NCBI GenBank assembly: GCA_905373785.1
Contig: CAJPUK010000123.1
Coordinates: 1 to 6,277, forward strand
From: an uncultured Johnsonella sp.
GTDB lineage: Bacteria; Bacillota; Clostridia; Lachnospirales; Lachnospiraceae
Length of the DNA stretch: 6,277 bases
Reading direction: 5' to 3'
Shown piece by piece: positions 1 through 6,085 of the stretch. Under the pieces are notes generated by a model that was not told the DNA's origin, made no database searches, and was given only the letters and a program-made list of their open reading frames with translations. Within the stretch, counting starts at the first letter, position 1. Every line of letters starts with the position of its first letter. Made by a program: the position numbers and the translations under genes.

Positions 1-963
1 TTTGAAAAATGTATGGAGGTTTTAGAGACTGCAATATTGGGAAAAAATCCTTCGCTACAGGAGGTCTCCCAAGATCTCAACCTGGTAAACAGCATTAAAG
101 AATATGGTATATCAGTCGAATGGATATCTGAAGATCCGGATCTTATAGATGCCCTGGGTGTAGTAAATAATGAAGATCTAAAAGAGGCAAAAGATACATC
201 ACTTAAAGTGTTTTTAACAGATAGAACAAGGGAGGCACAGTATATTATACATTTAAGAGTTATCCCAAGAACCTATACAAAAGAGGAGTTAAGTATAAAG
301 AAATTCATGTCAAAGATTGAGGCTGTGGATAAAGAAAATATAAGCAAGGAGGGCTATACACTTCCGGACAGCTTTGAGGGAAGGAAACTTTCCTACAGAC
401 AGGAAGAAAGCAAAGATATACACATTATATGGATCATGGGTATAGTTATAGCAATTCTTTTATATCTAAAAGACATAGTGGCACTGAAGGACAGGAGGGA
501 GTATAAGACCAGGGAAATGTTACTGGATTATCCGGAAATAGTTTCAAAACTTATAGTATTTATCGGTGCAGGTTTATCAATAAGAAGTGCATGGGAGAGG
601 ATAGTTATAGACTATGAAAACCTTGAAGGAGGAAAAAGATTTGCATATGAGGAAATGTCAAGCTCTTTGGCAAAGTTAAAAACAGGAGTGCATGAATCCA
701 AGGTGTATAAGGACTTTGGGAGAAACTGTGCAATAAAGCAATATATGAAACTGGCAAGTTTACTCGACCAAAACAGAAAATCGGGAGTGAATAATCTAAG
801 GCAGATACTCAGTGTGGAGATGGCAAGTGCATGGGAGGAAAGAATCAACATAGCCAGAAGGCAGGGAGAAGAAGCAAGCACAAAGCTGCTTTTACCGCTT
901 CTTATGCTGCTTGTTGTGGTACTTATTATTATAATGCTGCCGGCAATGATGGCTTTTAAGTAA
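1..963 (+). CDS. tadC: TadC-like type II secretion F-domain platform protein (5' truncated)
   Basis: Inner-membrane platform protein of the Tad pilus machine, expected to pair with TadB and the TadA ATPase to push pilin out of the membrane. The frame is open to base 1 (codons for F-E-K-C precede the ATG at 13), so the true start lies upstream and the N-terminal membrane segment(s) are missing. A membrane helix is encoded at about 421-474 and a very hydrophobic C-terminal helix at about 886-954. Between them lies the F-domain, with the family pattern DYPEI...GAGLS...AWERI near 529-603, a YMKLASLLDQNRK-like stretch near 742-780, and ARRQGEEASTKLLLP just before the last helix. The part before the first helix is a long hydrophilic region. 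The stop is followed 11 bases later by the Flp pilin. TadC rather than TadB is chosen from the C-terminal pattern and the position directly before flp. The family call is firm, the TadC name a little less so. Confidence 0.86.
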   Translation, partial: FEKCMEVLETAILGKNPSLQEVSQDLNLVNSIKEYGISVEWISEDPDLIDALGVVNNEDLKEAKDTSLKVFLTDRTREAQYIIHLRVIPRTYTKEELSIKKFMSKIEAVDKENISKEGYTLPDSFEGRKLSYRQEESKDIHIIWIMGIVIAILLYLKDIVALKDRREYKTREMLLDYPEIVSKLIVFIGAGLSIRSAWERIVIDYENLEGGKRFAYEEMSSSLAKLKTGVHESKVYKDFGRNCAIKQYMKLASLLDQNRKSGVNNLRQILSVEMASAWEERINIARRQGEEASTKLLLPLLMLLVVVLIIIMLPAMMAFK

Positions 964-968
964 GGAGG
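962..968 (+). promoter_or_regulatory. Ribosome binding site of the Flp pilin gene
   Basis: AAGGAGG starts inside the TAA stop of the upstream gene. It lies 6 bases before the ATG at 975 and 9 before the ATG at 978, but only 3 before the in-frame TTG at 972. This near-perfect site favours one of the two ATG codons and suits a highly expressed major pilin. Confidence 0.8.
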
Positions 969-974
969 TTTTTG

Positions 975-1157
975 ATGATGGAATTAAAAAAACAATTCAT
1001 ATCTTTTTTAAAAGAAGAAGAGGGTATAGGAGTTATTGAAATAGTGCTTATATTAGTAGTTTTGATAGGTTTGGTAATCTTATTTAAAAGGCAGATAAAG
1101 CAACTTTTAGATAATATTTTCCAGGAAATCAACAGTCAGTCGGGAGAAGTGTATTAA
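975..1157 (+). CDS. flp: Flp-type major pilin prepilin (Flp1-like)
   Basis: Probable major structural subunit of the Tad pilus, 60 residues from the ATG at 975 (59 if the ATG at 978 is used). A charged leader ending in EEEG is followed by IGVIE, so cleavage after Gly17 places Glu22 at position +5 of the mature protein, the classic G/xxxxE prepilin site. The mature 43-residue chain would be one hydrophobic helix (residues 18-37) followed by a short amphipathic lysine- and glutamate-containing tail. This size matches the Flp1-like putative flagellin/pilin family of Firmicutes Tad clusters. The candidate processing enzyme is encoded downstream at 3990-4442. The stop TAA shares its last A with the next gene's ATG (TAATG), suggesting translational coupling. 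An in-frame TTG at 972 is rejected as start because it sits too close to the ribosome binding site. Confidence 0.88.
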   Translation: MMELKKQFISFLKEEEGIGVIEIVLILVVLIGLVILFKRQIKQLLDNIFQEINSQSGEVY

Positions 1158-3046
1158 TGAGGCAAAAATGCTCTATAAGCGTATTTTTAAGTTTGATACT
1201 TGTCTGTGTCAGTGCACTTATATTTGCCTTATTGGAATCTGCCCGTACTGCAGGGGTCAGATACTACTTGCAGACGGCAGCGGATGCCTCTATGGATTCT
1301 TTATACAGTAATTTTCATAAAGAACTATGGGAGAATTATAGACTTATATTATATGAGGGAGTAGATGAGCAAACTGTAGAAAAGGACTATATGAGCTATA
1401 TAAAAGAGTATGTAGACAATTCCGATATATATAATCTCGGAAATTCTAAAGTACAGGTAACGGACTTAAGAAGAATTACCGATGATTCAGCCTTTTGGTT
1501 TGAAAATCAGGTTTTAGAATATATGAAGTATAATCCGGTTGATTTTTCCGACTCTGCAACTAACTTTGCAGATGTAAAAAATGATGTGGAGCAGGCAAAT
1601 ATCATGCAGGATATCACCTTCGCCTGTGCCAATCACAGCAAAGAGGCGGCTAAAATAGAAAAATCCCTTATGCGAATCAGTGAAAGCTTTAATAATATTT
1701 CAAGTGCCAAATCAAAACTTGAGGACTGTATAGCTGCACGAGATACATCAGGTTGCAGGGCAAGCCTTATGATTATAGAAAGTGAGGCGAACTCACTGGG
1801 CAATAAATTGCAAATATATGAAGAAGAGGCAGATAGCCTTAATGAAAGCTTAAGTCGTACAGAAAGTGAGTTGAGGGATGAGTGGGAGCAACTTACACCT
1901 GATAACAAAGTGATATTTGAAACAAGAATTGCCGATTACAGAAACTATACCGCTAAAGACGGGGCAAGAAGGACAGAGCTTATAAGCAAGGTTGAGGCAG
2001 CAAAAGAAAATGCTCAAGATATGGCTGAAAGATATGAGGCTATAGATAGGATAAGAGAGCTTGATGCGGATGATGATGCAGATGAAATAGAGGCTAACTG
2101 GGGATTTTTAGAAACGAGTTGCAGTAATATAAGTACTCCTGCCATAGATTTTGCTCACGGAATGGCTGATGAAAACAAAGAAAACCGCCTGGAAAGCATG
2201 ATTGATTTTTTATCAAAAGATATTGTAAGTTTGCTACTTCCGGGTGACAGACACTTATCACAGGGCAGAGTAGATAAGTCCAAATTCCCCTCAAGCCTTA
2301 CAAATACTACATCTGCAAATGAAACCGACTTAGCAGATAATCTTTTGATCAATGAGTATTCTACAAGGTTTTTTGCGGATTTTACAGATAATGCGGACAA
2401 GGAATTTGCTTATGAGCTTGAATACATATATGCAGGTTTTGATACGGATATAAATAACCTTACTGCTACATTGACATCAATCTTAGCCCTAAGAAGCGGA
2501 TTAAACTACATGCACATACTTAGTGACAGTGAGAAGATGGAGCAGGTCAATAATCTTGCCCTAAGTATAGCGGGTTCAATGGGGCTACCCGAGTTTAGTA
2601 TGCTTATAAGCTGTCTTATAATATCCGTTTGGTCTTTGGCAGAATCCATAGCCGATTTAAGAGCCTTACTCAATAAAGAAAAAGTAGCCTTCTTTAAGAT
2701 GAAAGAAGACTGGAGACTTGGACTTGACAGTCTTATGAATTCAAATCCGAACACCCTGCCGGATACAGAGAAAAAACAAAAGGGGCTTGATTATGAGTCC
2801 TATGTAAAATATTTGCTTTTAATCATAGATGTCAAATCAAGAGACTATAGGATAATGGATATGATACAAAACAACATATCTCAAAAAGAAACTGATTTTA
2901 AGATGGAGTCAATGATACATGCATGCAGGATAAAAGTATCTGCCGAATCCTACAGAGTGTTCAGCAATTTATCCATAGGGGGTAGGGAGTTGATATCCCT
3001 TGCACCGAGTTATGAATTGTATATCGAAACTATAGGTGCTTACTGA
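1157..3046 (+). CDS. DUF5702 family Tad-locus protein (TadG-like role, membrane anchored)
   Basis: Large 629-residue protein with a pilin-like N-terminus: short basic leader, then a hydrophobic helix (residues about 6-26) followed by ESART and a long extracytoplasmic part. The sequence around residues 395-575 (INEY near 398-401, YELEYIYAG near 419-427, WSLAESIADL near 492-501, KEDW near 516-519, DYRIMDMI near 563-570) matches what I recall of DUF5702, a family found almost only in clostridial Tad clusters. Residues about 160-300 are rich in Glu, Lys, Leu and Ala and look like long helices or coiled coil. The N-terminus reads KCSISVF, where relatives usually have KGSITVF, so the residue before the potential cleavage point is Cys and no Glu stands at +5. 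I therefore infer a permanent anchor rather than a processed pilin. The role, perhaps a tip or assembly scaffold like TadG, is inferred. The ATG overlaps the flp stop by one base, and GGGAGAAG at 1142-1149 serves as ribosome binding site. Confidence 0.82.
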   Translation: MRQKCSISVFLSLILVCVSALIFALLESARTAGVRYYLQTAADASMDSLYSNFHKELWENYRLILYEGVDEQTVEKDYMSYIKEYVDNSDIYNLGNSKVQVTDLRRITDDSAFWFENQVLEYMKYNPVDFSDSATNFADVKNDVEQANIMQDITFACANHSKEAAKIEKSLMRISESFNNISSAKSKLEDCIAARDTSGCRASLMIIESEANSLGNKLQIYEEEADSLNESLSRTESELRDEWEQLTPDNKVIFETRIADYRNYTAKDGARRTELISKVEAAKENAQDMAERYEAIDRIRELDADDDADEIEANWGFLETSCSNISTPAIDFAHGMADENKENRLESMIDFLSKDIVSLLLPGDRHLSQGRVDKSKFPSSLTNTTSANETDLADNLLINEYSTRFFADFTDNADKEFAYELEYIYAGFDTDINNLTATLTSILALRSGLNYMHILSDSEKMEQVNNLALSIAGSMGLPEFSMLISCLIISVWSLAESIADLRALLNKEKVAFFKMKEDWRLGLDSLMNSNPNTLPDTEKKQKGLDYESYVKYLLLIIDVKSRDYRIMDMIQNNISQKETDFKMESMIHACRIKVSAESYRVFSNLSIGGRELISLAPSYELYIETIGAY

Positions 3047-3053
3047 TTTTGGG

Positions 3054-3060
3054 AAAGGAG
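3054..3060 (+). promoter_or_regulatory. Ribosome binding site that sets the start of the TadE-like gene
   Basis: AAAGGAG lies 9 bases before the ATG at 3070. The alternative in-frame TTG at 3049 lies upstream of this site and has no comparable sequence before it, so 3070 is chosen as the start. Confidence 0.8.
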
Positions 3061-3069
3061 AATTTTTAT

Positions 3070-3990
3070 ATGCTCTCTTATAAGCATGAGTTTATTAAAA
3101 AAATAAAAAAGGCAACTCTCCAAGTACGCACTTATATAATAAAAAGCTTATCTAAGAGAGTATATAAAAAAGCTTCTTTAACAGTGGAAGCGGCATTTGC
3201 GCTTAGTATATTTATATTTGCACTTGTCCTTATTATGCTGCCTTTTAAAATGCTTGATGCCAATAGAAAGATGCTTTCGCTTGCAGAAAATATTAATAAG
3301 AAAATATGCCAATATGCCTACATTAGCAACTACCTTGATAAAAAGGAGGGATTAAATAAAAAAGAGGAAGGTGAATTTGCTGAAGGTATTGATATCAGCC
3401 AAATAAGTGAAAGCAGTGCTTTTGCAACTCTAATAAACCCCTATGTGGTACGGGATGTAAAAAGACTTATAGATGATAAGCATATCAGTGATATAAGCAG
3501 CTTGGATTCGGAGTTTCTTGCAAAAGATGATATTGTGTCGCTTAGAATAAAATATAAATATAAGCTCCCTTTTGCTATATTGGGGCTTGGCAGCATCAAT
3601 CAGGAAGTGACAAGCAGCAGAAGACTGTGGGTAGGCAGAGACGGAAGAAGTAAAGAAGGGGATAATGAGGATGAAGAGGATGATGAGACGGTTTATGTGG
3701 GAAAGACCTCTACAAGATACCACCTGAGCCCTACCTGCCACTATCTTTATAATAATATAAGTTCGCTGCCCTTATCGGATATAAAAAATGTAAGAAACAG
3801 CACAGGTGCAAAGTATAGTGCCTGTGCAAGGTGCGGTAAGGCGGCAGCCGGTACCGTATATATACTGCCTTCCGGAAAAAACTACCACAGCACAAAAAAT
3901 TGCAGTGCCATGAATGCTTATGTAAAAGCAGTAAAAAAATCAACTGTAAAGCATTTGGGGGCTTGTTCTTATTGTGGAGGAGGACATTGA
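3070..3990 (+). CDS. TadE-like pseudopilin with tandem Cys/His C-terminal module
   Basis: 306-residue minor pilin or pseudopilin. A long, strongly basic leader (residues 1-35) is followed by SLTVEAAF and a hydrophobic helix (about 41-59). Cleavage after Ala35 would place Glu40 at +5, the usual prepilin geometry, but with Ala instead of the usual Gly at -1. A globular ectodomain follows to about residue 195, then an acidic linker rich in Asp and Glu (about 198-206). The C-terminus holds two copies of a YH-x4-C...CxxC module: His218, Cys223, Cys252, Cys255, then His273, Cys278, Cys299, Cys302. One His and three Cys per copy suggests zinc binding, resembling the small Ada-like modules known from other Firmicutes extracellular proteins. 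The protein would be exposed outside the cell. TadE membership is well supported by the N-terminus, while the tail's function is inferred. The stop overlaps the peptidase ATG by one base (TGATG). Confidence 0.82.
   Translation: MLSYKHEFIKKIKKATLQVRTYIIKSLSKRVYKKASLTVEAAFALSIFIFALVLIMLPFKMLDANRKMLSLAENINKKICQYAYISNYLDKKEGLNKKEEGEFAEGIDISQISESSAFATLINPYVVRDVKRLIDDKHISDISSLDSEFLAKDDIVSLRIKYKYKLPFAILGLGSINQEVTSSRRLWVGRDGRSKEGDNEDEEDDETVYVGKTSTRYHLSPTCHYLYNNISSLPLSDIKNVRNSTGAKYSACARCGKAAAGTVYILPSGKNYHSTKNCSAMNAYVKAVKKSTVKHLGACSYCGGGH
3691..3978 (+). repeat. Tandem duplicated YH-x4-C...CxxC protein module
   Basis: Two diverged copies within the TadE-like gene: 3691-3837 (residues 208-256) and 3856-3978 (residues 263-303). 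Each starts with Val-Tyr, has Tyr-His-x4-Cys, and ends with Cys-x2-Cys-Gly. The spacing from the first Cys to the CxxC pair is 28 residues in copy 1 and 20 in copy 2. The copies match in motif order rather than in base sequence, so the duplication is old. Confidence 0.8.
3976..3983 (+). promoter_or_regulatory. Ribosome binding site that sets the start of the prepilin peptidase
   Basis: GGAGGAGG lies 6 bases before the ATG at 3990 and also encodes the glycine-rich C-terminal end of the TadE-like protein. It decides for the 3990 start over an in-frame ATG at 3900, which lies inside the upstream gene and would add 30 Cys-rich, non-membrane residues unlike the family. Confidence 0.85.
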
Positions 3991-4442
3991 TGATAGCGGA
4001 TTATATAGCAGGAAAGATAATATTATTTATTTTTGTGAGTATATGTGCCTATGAGGATTTTAAGTATAAAAGCATAGATGTAAGAGTGTATGTGCTGATG
4101 TATATTTGCGAATTTGTATTTTATATGTATCTGATAATCTTATCAAGGAAGCTTGCACTTATGGATATAGCCTTGGGAGGCTTTATAGGTGTAGCACTTG
4201 TTGTGGCATCAAGGTTAGGGCTTAATATAGGAGAGGGAGATGCGCATTTTTTTATAATTATGGGCCTGGGTCTGGGGTTTACGGCAAATGTTAAAATACT
4301 GTTATGCACATTGATTTTAATATCCGTAGTAGCTTTATATATAATAACAATTGATTTTATTAATAGGGTAAACAGTAAAAATAAAGTTTTACCTATGCTT
4401 GTATTTGCTTTTCCTGTGGCAGGATACATATTGTTTAGTTAA
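3990..4442 (+). CDS. tadV: A24 family prepilin peptidase (TadV/CpaA type)
   Basis: Membrane aspartyl protease that removes the leader from prepilins, here most likely those encoded at 975-1157, 3070-3990 and 4452-4856. It has 150 residues and is nearly all membrane helices, the size of the short TadV/CpaA form without the N-terminal methyltransferase domain of PilD. Both catalytic aspartates are visible: Asp23 in CAYEDFKYKSID after the first helix, and Asp84 in the GEGD motif (residues 81-84, family GxGD). GEGD is followed by a glycine-rich helix (GLGLG near 92-96), as in the family. The residue after GxGD is Ala-His-Phe rather than the common Lys-Leu type. The start codon overlaps the preceding stop by one base, so expression is probably coupled to the TadE-like substrate. 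Because no methylase domain is present, N-methylation of the mature pilins by this enzyme is not expected. Confidence 0.9.
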   Translation: MIADYIAGKIILFIFVSICAYEDFKYKSIDVRVYVLMYICEFVFYMYLIILSRKLALMDIALGGFIGVALVVASRLGLNIGEGDAHFFIIMGLGLGFTANVKILLCTLILISVVALYIITIDFINRVNSKNKVLPMLVFAFPVAGYILFS

Positions 4443-4451
4443 GGAGCGGAT

Positions 4452-4856
4452 ATGAAAAGATTAAAGGCAAGTTATACTGTAGAAGTGAGCTATGTAGTGG
4501 CAATTACCTTATTTGCACTGTCTACAATAATCATTATGGCTTATAAAGAAGAAGCAAGAGTTTTGCTTAATTTCGTTGCTCATACGGCAGAAGAACAAAT
4601 GCTTTATACAGATAAGGAATATGAAAAAGACAGCTATAATAAAGACAGTATAGTGGAAGAAGGTATGGGTTACAAGAACATAAGTTCAAGGTTTTCGGAA
4701 GCTTTGTTTAATATAGACGAGATAGATGAAAGGGTATATCTGACATTAAAACAGAGGGAATACAGGCTGGATATAAGTGCCGATAAATACAGACCGGAAA
4801 ACTTTATGAGGATCACCACAGTTATGGAGAGTATATATGAATCAGTTAAAGATTGA
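4452..4856 (+). CDS. Small TadE-like pseudopilin
   Basis: 134-residue minor pilin candidate. The N-terminus MKRLKASYTVEVSY closely resembles that of the larger TadE-like protein (KASLTVEAAF): a six-residue basic leader, cleavage predicted after Ala6, and Glu11 at +5, followed by a hydrophobic helix (about 12-30). The remaining 100 residues are a soluble, charged, probably extracytoplasmic domain with no motif I recognise. There is no cysteine in it, in contrast to the larger paralogue. It is preceded by AAGGAG at 4441-4446, 5 bases before the ATG, which begins in the stop codon of the peptidase gene. It may form a minor-pilin complex with the larger TadE-like and DUF5702 proteins, as TadE/TadF do in proteobacterial Tad systems; that parallel is inference. 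The 3' end overlaps the next gene by 20 bases. Confidence 0.78.
   Translation: MKRLKASYTVEVSYVVAITLFALSTIIIMAYKEEARVLLNFVAHTAEEQMLYTDKEYEKDSYNKDSIVEEGMGYKNISSRFSEALFNIDEIDERVYLTLKQREYRLDISADKYRPENFMRITTVMESIYESVKD
4826..4830 (+). promoter_or_regulatory. Ribosome binding site of the FHA gene inside the preceding gene
   Basis: GGAGA within the end of the small pseudopilin gene lies 6 bases before the ATG at 4837. It supports a start that overlaps the upstream coding region by 20 bases in a different frame. Confidence 0.7.
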
Positions 4857-6057
4857 GTATAAAAGAGATTTAAAAAGTAATTATATGCTGATAAGCTTTG
4901 ATAATAAAAGTGAAGAAAAGCCGGATACTGATGAGTATGAATTTAAGATGCTTGAGAATAATTATATTTCAGGATTGATGAAGTTTAGACTAAGCAAAGA
5001 GGATGAAAAAGATGTGTTATATTATGATATTACATCCAGGCAAGCTCTTTCAAAAATATTTGAGCATAAACAAATAGGCTTGGAAGACATAAAAAAAATA
5101 GTATTTGGAATCATAAGAGCAATTTCAAATATGGATAGGTTTTTACTGGGCAGTGACGGGCTTTTGCTTAATACCGACTATATATATGCAGACCCTGAAA
5201 GTCTGGATCTGGTACTTTGTTATCTGCCCTGTGTAAAAGATATGTCAACAGGTAAATTATCCGACTTATTTGCACAAATACTATCAAAACTGAATCAAAA
5301 TGACCATGACGGAGTGGTGCTTGCCTACAGTTTATATCAGGAAAGTCTAAAAGATAATTGTGTACTTGATGATTTGCTTAATATTATGAATAAGTATAAT
5401 AATATAAAAAAAGAAACCGTACTAAGGGTAGCGGATGCAAATCAGGGCAAAGAAGGAAGATATGAAAAAGTAGAGTTGCTTGAAGGTAAAAAGCAGGACA
5501 AAGCGGAGCTTTTTAACATCAAATCCTTATTTGGTATGAAAAAGGAAAAAGTGGAAATAAAAAGTAAAATGCAAAAAGATAAAAAGATATACAAAGCGAA
5601 AAAAAGAGAAGAGATTGCATCTGATGAAGAGTATGACGAAGAAAAGAATGAGTGGAGCAAGTTATTCAAAGATTCCGAAAACGTGGAAAGAAGAGATACT
5701 GACGAAGAAAAGGAGTACAGGCACACAGTATTGCTTAGTGAACAGCCGGAAAACAAAGCGGACTACATACTAAAATCTTCAGATAGGTCGGTAGAAGATA
5801 TAAAACTTTCTTATTTTCCTTTTATTATAGGAAAGCAGGAAAGGATATGTGACTATATCATAAAAAGCGATATGGTAAGTCGCCTGCATCTTCGTATAGA
5901 CAAAGACAGGGGAGAGAAATTCAGTATCAGAGATCTTAACTCACTTAACGGAACTAAACTTGAGGGAAGGCTGCTTGACAATGAGGAGGTAGCTGAACTT
6001 AGCATTGGGAACGAGGTTGAAATAGCGAATCTAAGATATGTGTTTGCAAAGGTATAG
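4837..6057 (+). CDS. DUF6382 and FHA domain protein
   Basis: 406-residue soluble, presumably cytoplasmic protein with no signal or membrane segment. The N-terminal part (about 1-190) matches the DUF6382 pattern as I recall it: LYYDITSRQAL near 61-71, a helix-rich middle, and DYIYADPESLDLVLCYLPC near 114-132. A highly charged Lys/Glu linker follows (about 200-300). The C-terminus (about 310-406) is an FHA domain, a phosphothreonine-binding fold: IIGK at 330-333, SRLH at 348-351 and LNSLNGT at 367-373 are its key elements. The usual Arg of the FHA GR motif is Lys333 here, while the conserved Ser348, His351 and Asn371 are kept. FHA proteins in secretion and pilus clusters usually link assembly to Ser/Thr kinase signalling; no kinase lies in the window, so partner and trigger are unknown. 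Thr288 and Thr297 in the linker could be phosphorylation targets, which is speculation. The DUF name is less certain than the FHA call. Confidence 0.84.
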   Translation: MNQLKIEYKRDLKSNYMLISFDNKSEEKPDTDEYEFKMLENNYISGLMKFRLSKEDEKDVLYYDITSRQALSKIFEHKQIGLEDIKKIVFGIIRAISNMDRFLLGSDGLLLNTDYIYADPESLDLVLCYLPCVKDMSTGKLSDLFAQILSKLNQNDHDGVVLAYSLYQESLKDNCVLDDLLNIMNKYNNIKKETVLRVADANQGKEGRYEKVELLEGKKQDKAELFNIKSLFGMKKEKVEIKSKMQKDKKIYKAKKREEIASDEEYDEEKNEWSKLFKDSENVERRDTDEEKEYRHTVLLSEQPENKADYILKSSDRSVEDIKLSYFPFIIGKQERICDYIIKSDMVSRLHLRIDKDRGEKFSIRDLNSLNGTKLEGRLLDNEEVAELSIGNEVEIANLRYVFAKV

Positions 6058-6085
6058 GTGATTTATCGGGGAGTTGGTAACATAA

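Larger units (their letters stand above)
1..6057 (+). other. Tad/Flp (type IVc) pilus operon, 3' portion
   Basis: Seven consecutive + strand genes encode a TadC-like platform protein, an Flp pilin, a DUF5702 protein, two TadE-like pseudopilins, an A24 prepilin peptidase and an FHA protein. Junctions are 11, -1, 23, -1, 9 and -20 bases, with no room for internal promoters or terminators, so I infer one transcript. The promoter and the ATPase (TadA/CpaF) and TadB genes expected in such clusters would lie upstream of the window. No secretin or RcpC-like gene is present here, which fits a monoderm host. No intrinsic terminator is visible right after the last gene. Confidence 0.85.

Noticed and set aside
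13..15. ATG at 13 as the true start of the TadC-like gene
   Set aside because: The frame is open back to base 1, no ribosome binding site fits in the 12 bases before it, and the family normally has further N-terminal sequence, so the gene is cut by the window.
612..881. Antisense open frames, here and within the genes at 1157-3046, 3070-3990, 3990-4442 and 4837-6057
   Set aside because: They lie opposite well-supported genes, have Ser/Leu-rich composition typical of reversed coding DNA, and show no recognisable domain.
972..974. TTG start for the Flp pilin
   Set aside because: Only 3 bases from AAGGAGG; two ATG codons at 975 and 978 are better spaced.
2530..2670. Extra transmembrane segment in the DUF5702 protein (around residues 468-500)
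   Set aside because: The stretch is moderately hydrophobic but interrupted by Glu and Asp and lies within the conserved soluble-looking domain.
3049..3051. TTG start for the TadE-like gene
   Set aside because: It lies upstream of the clear AAAGGAG site; the ATG at 3070 is correctly spaced.
3900..3989. Longer prepilin peptidase starting at ATG 3900
   Set aside because: The extra 30 residues are an out-of-frame reading of the TadE-like Cys-rich tail; GGAGGAGG directly precedes the ATG at 3990 and the family begins with a membrane helix.
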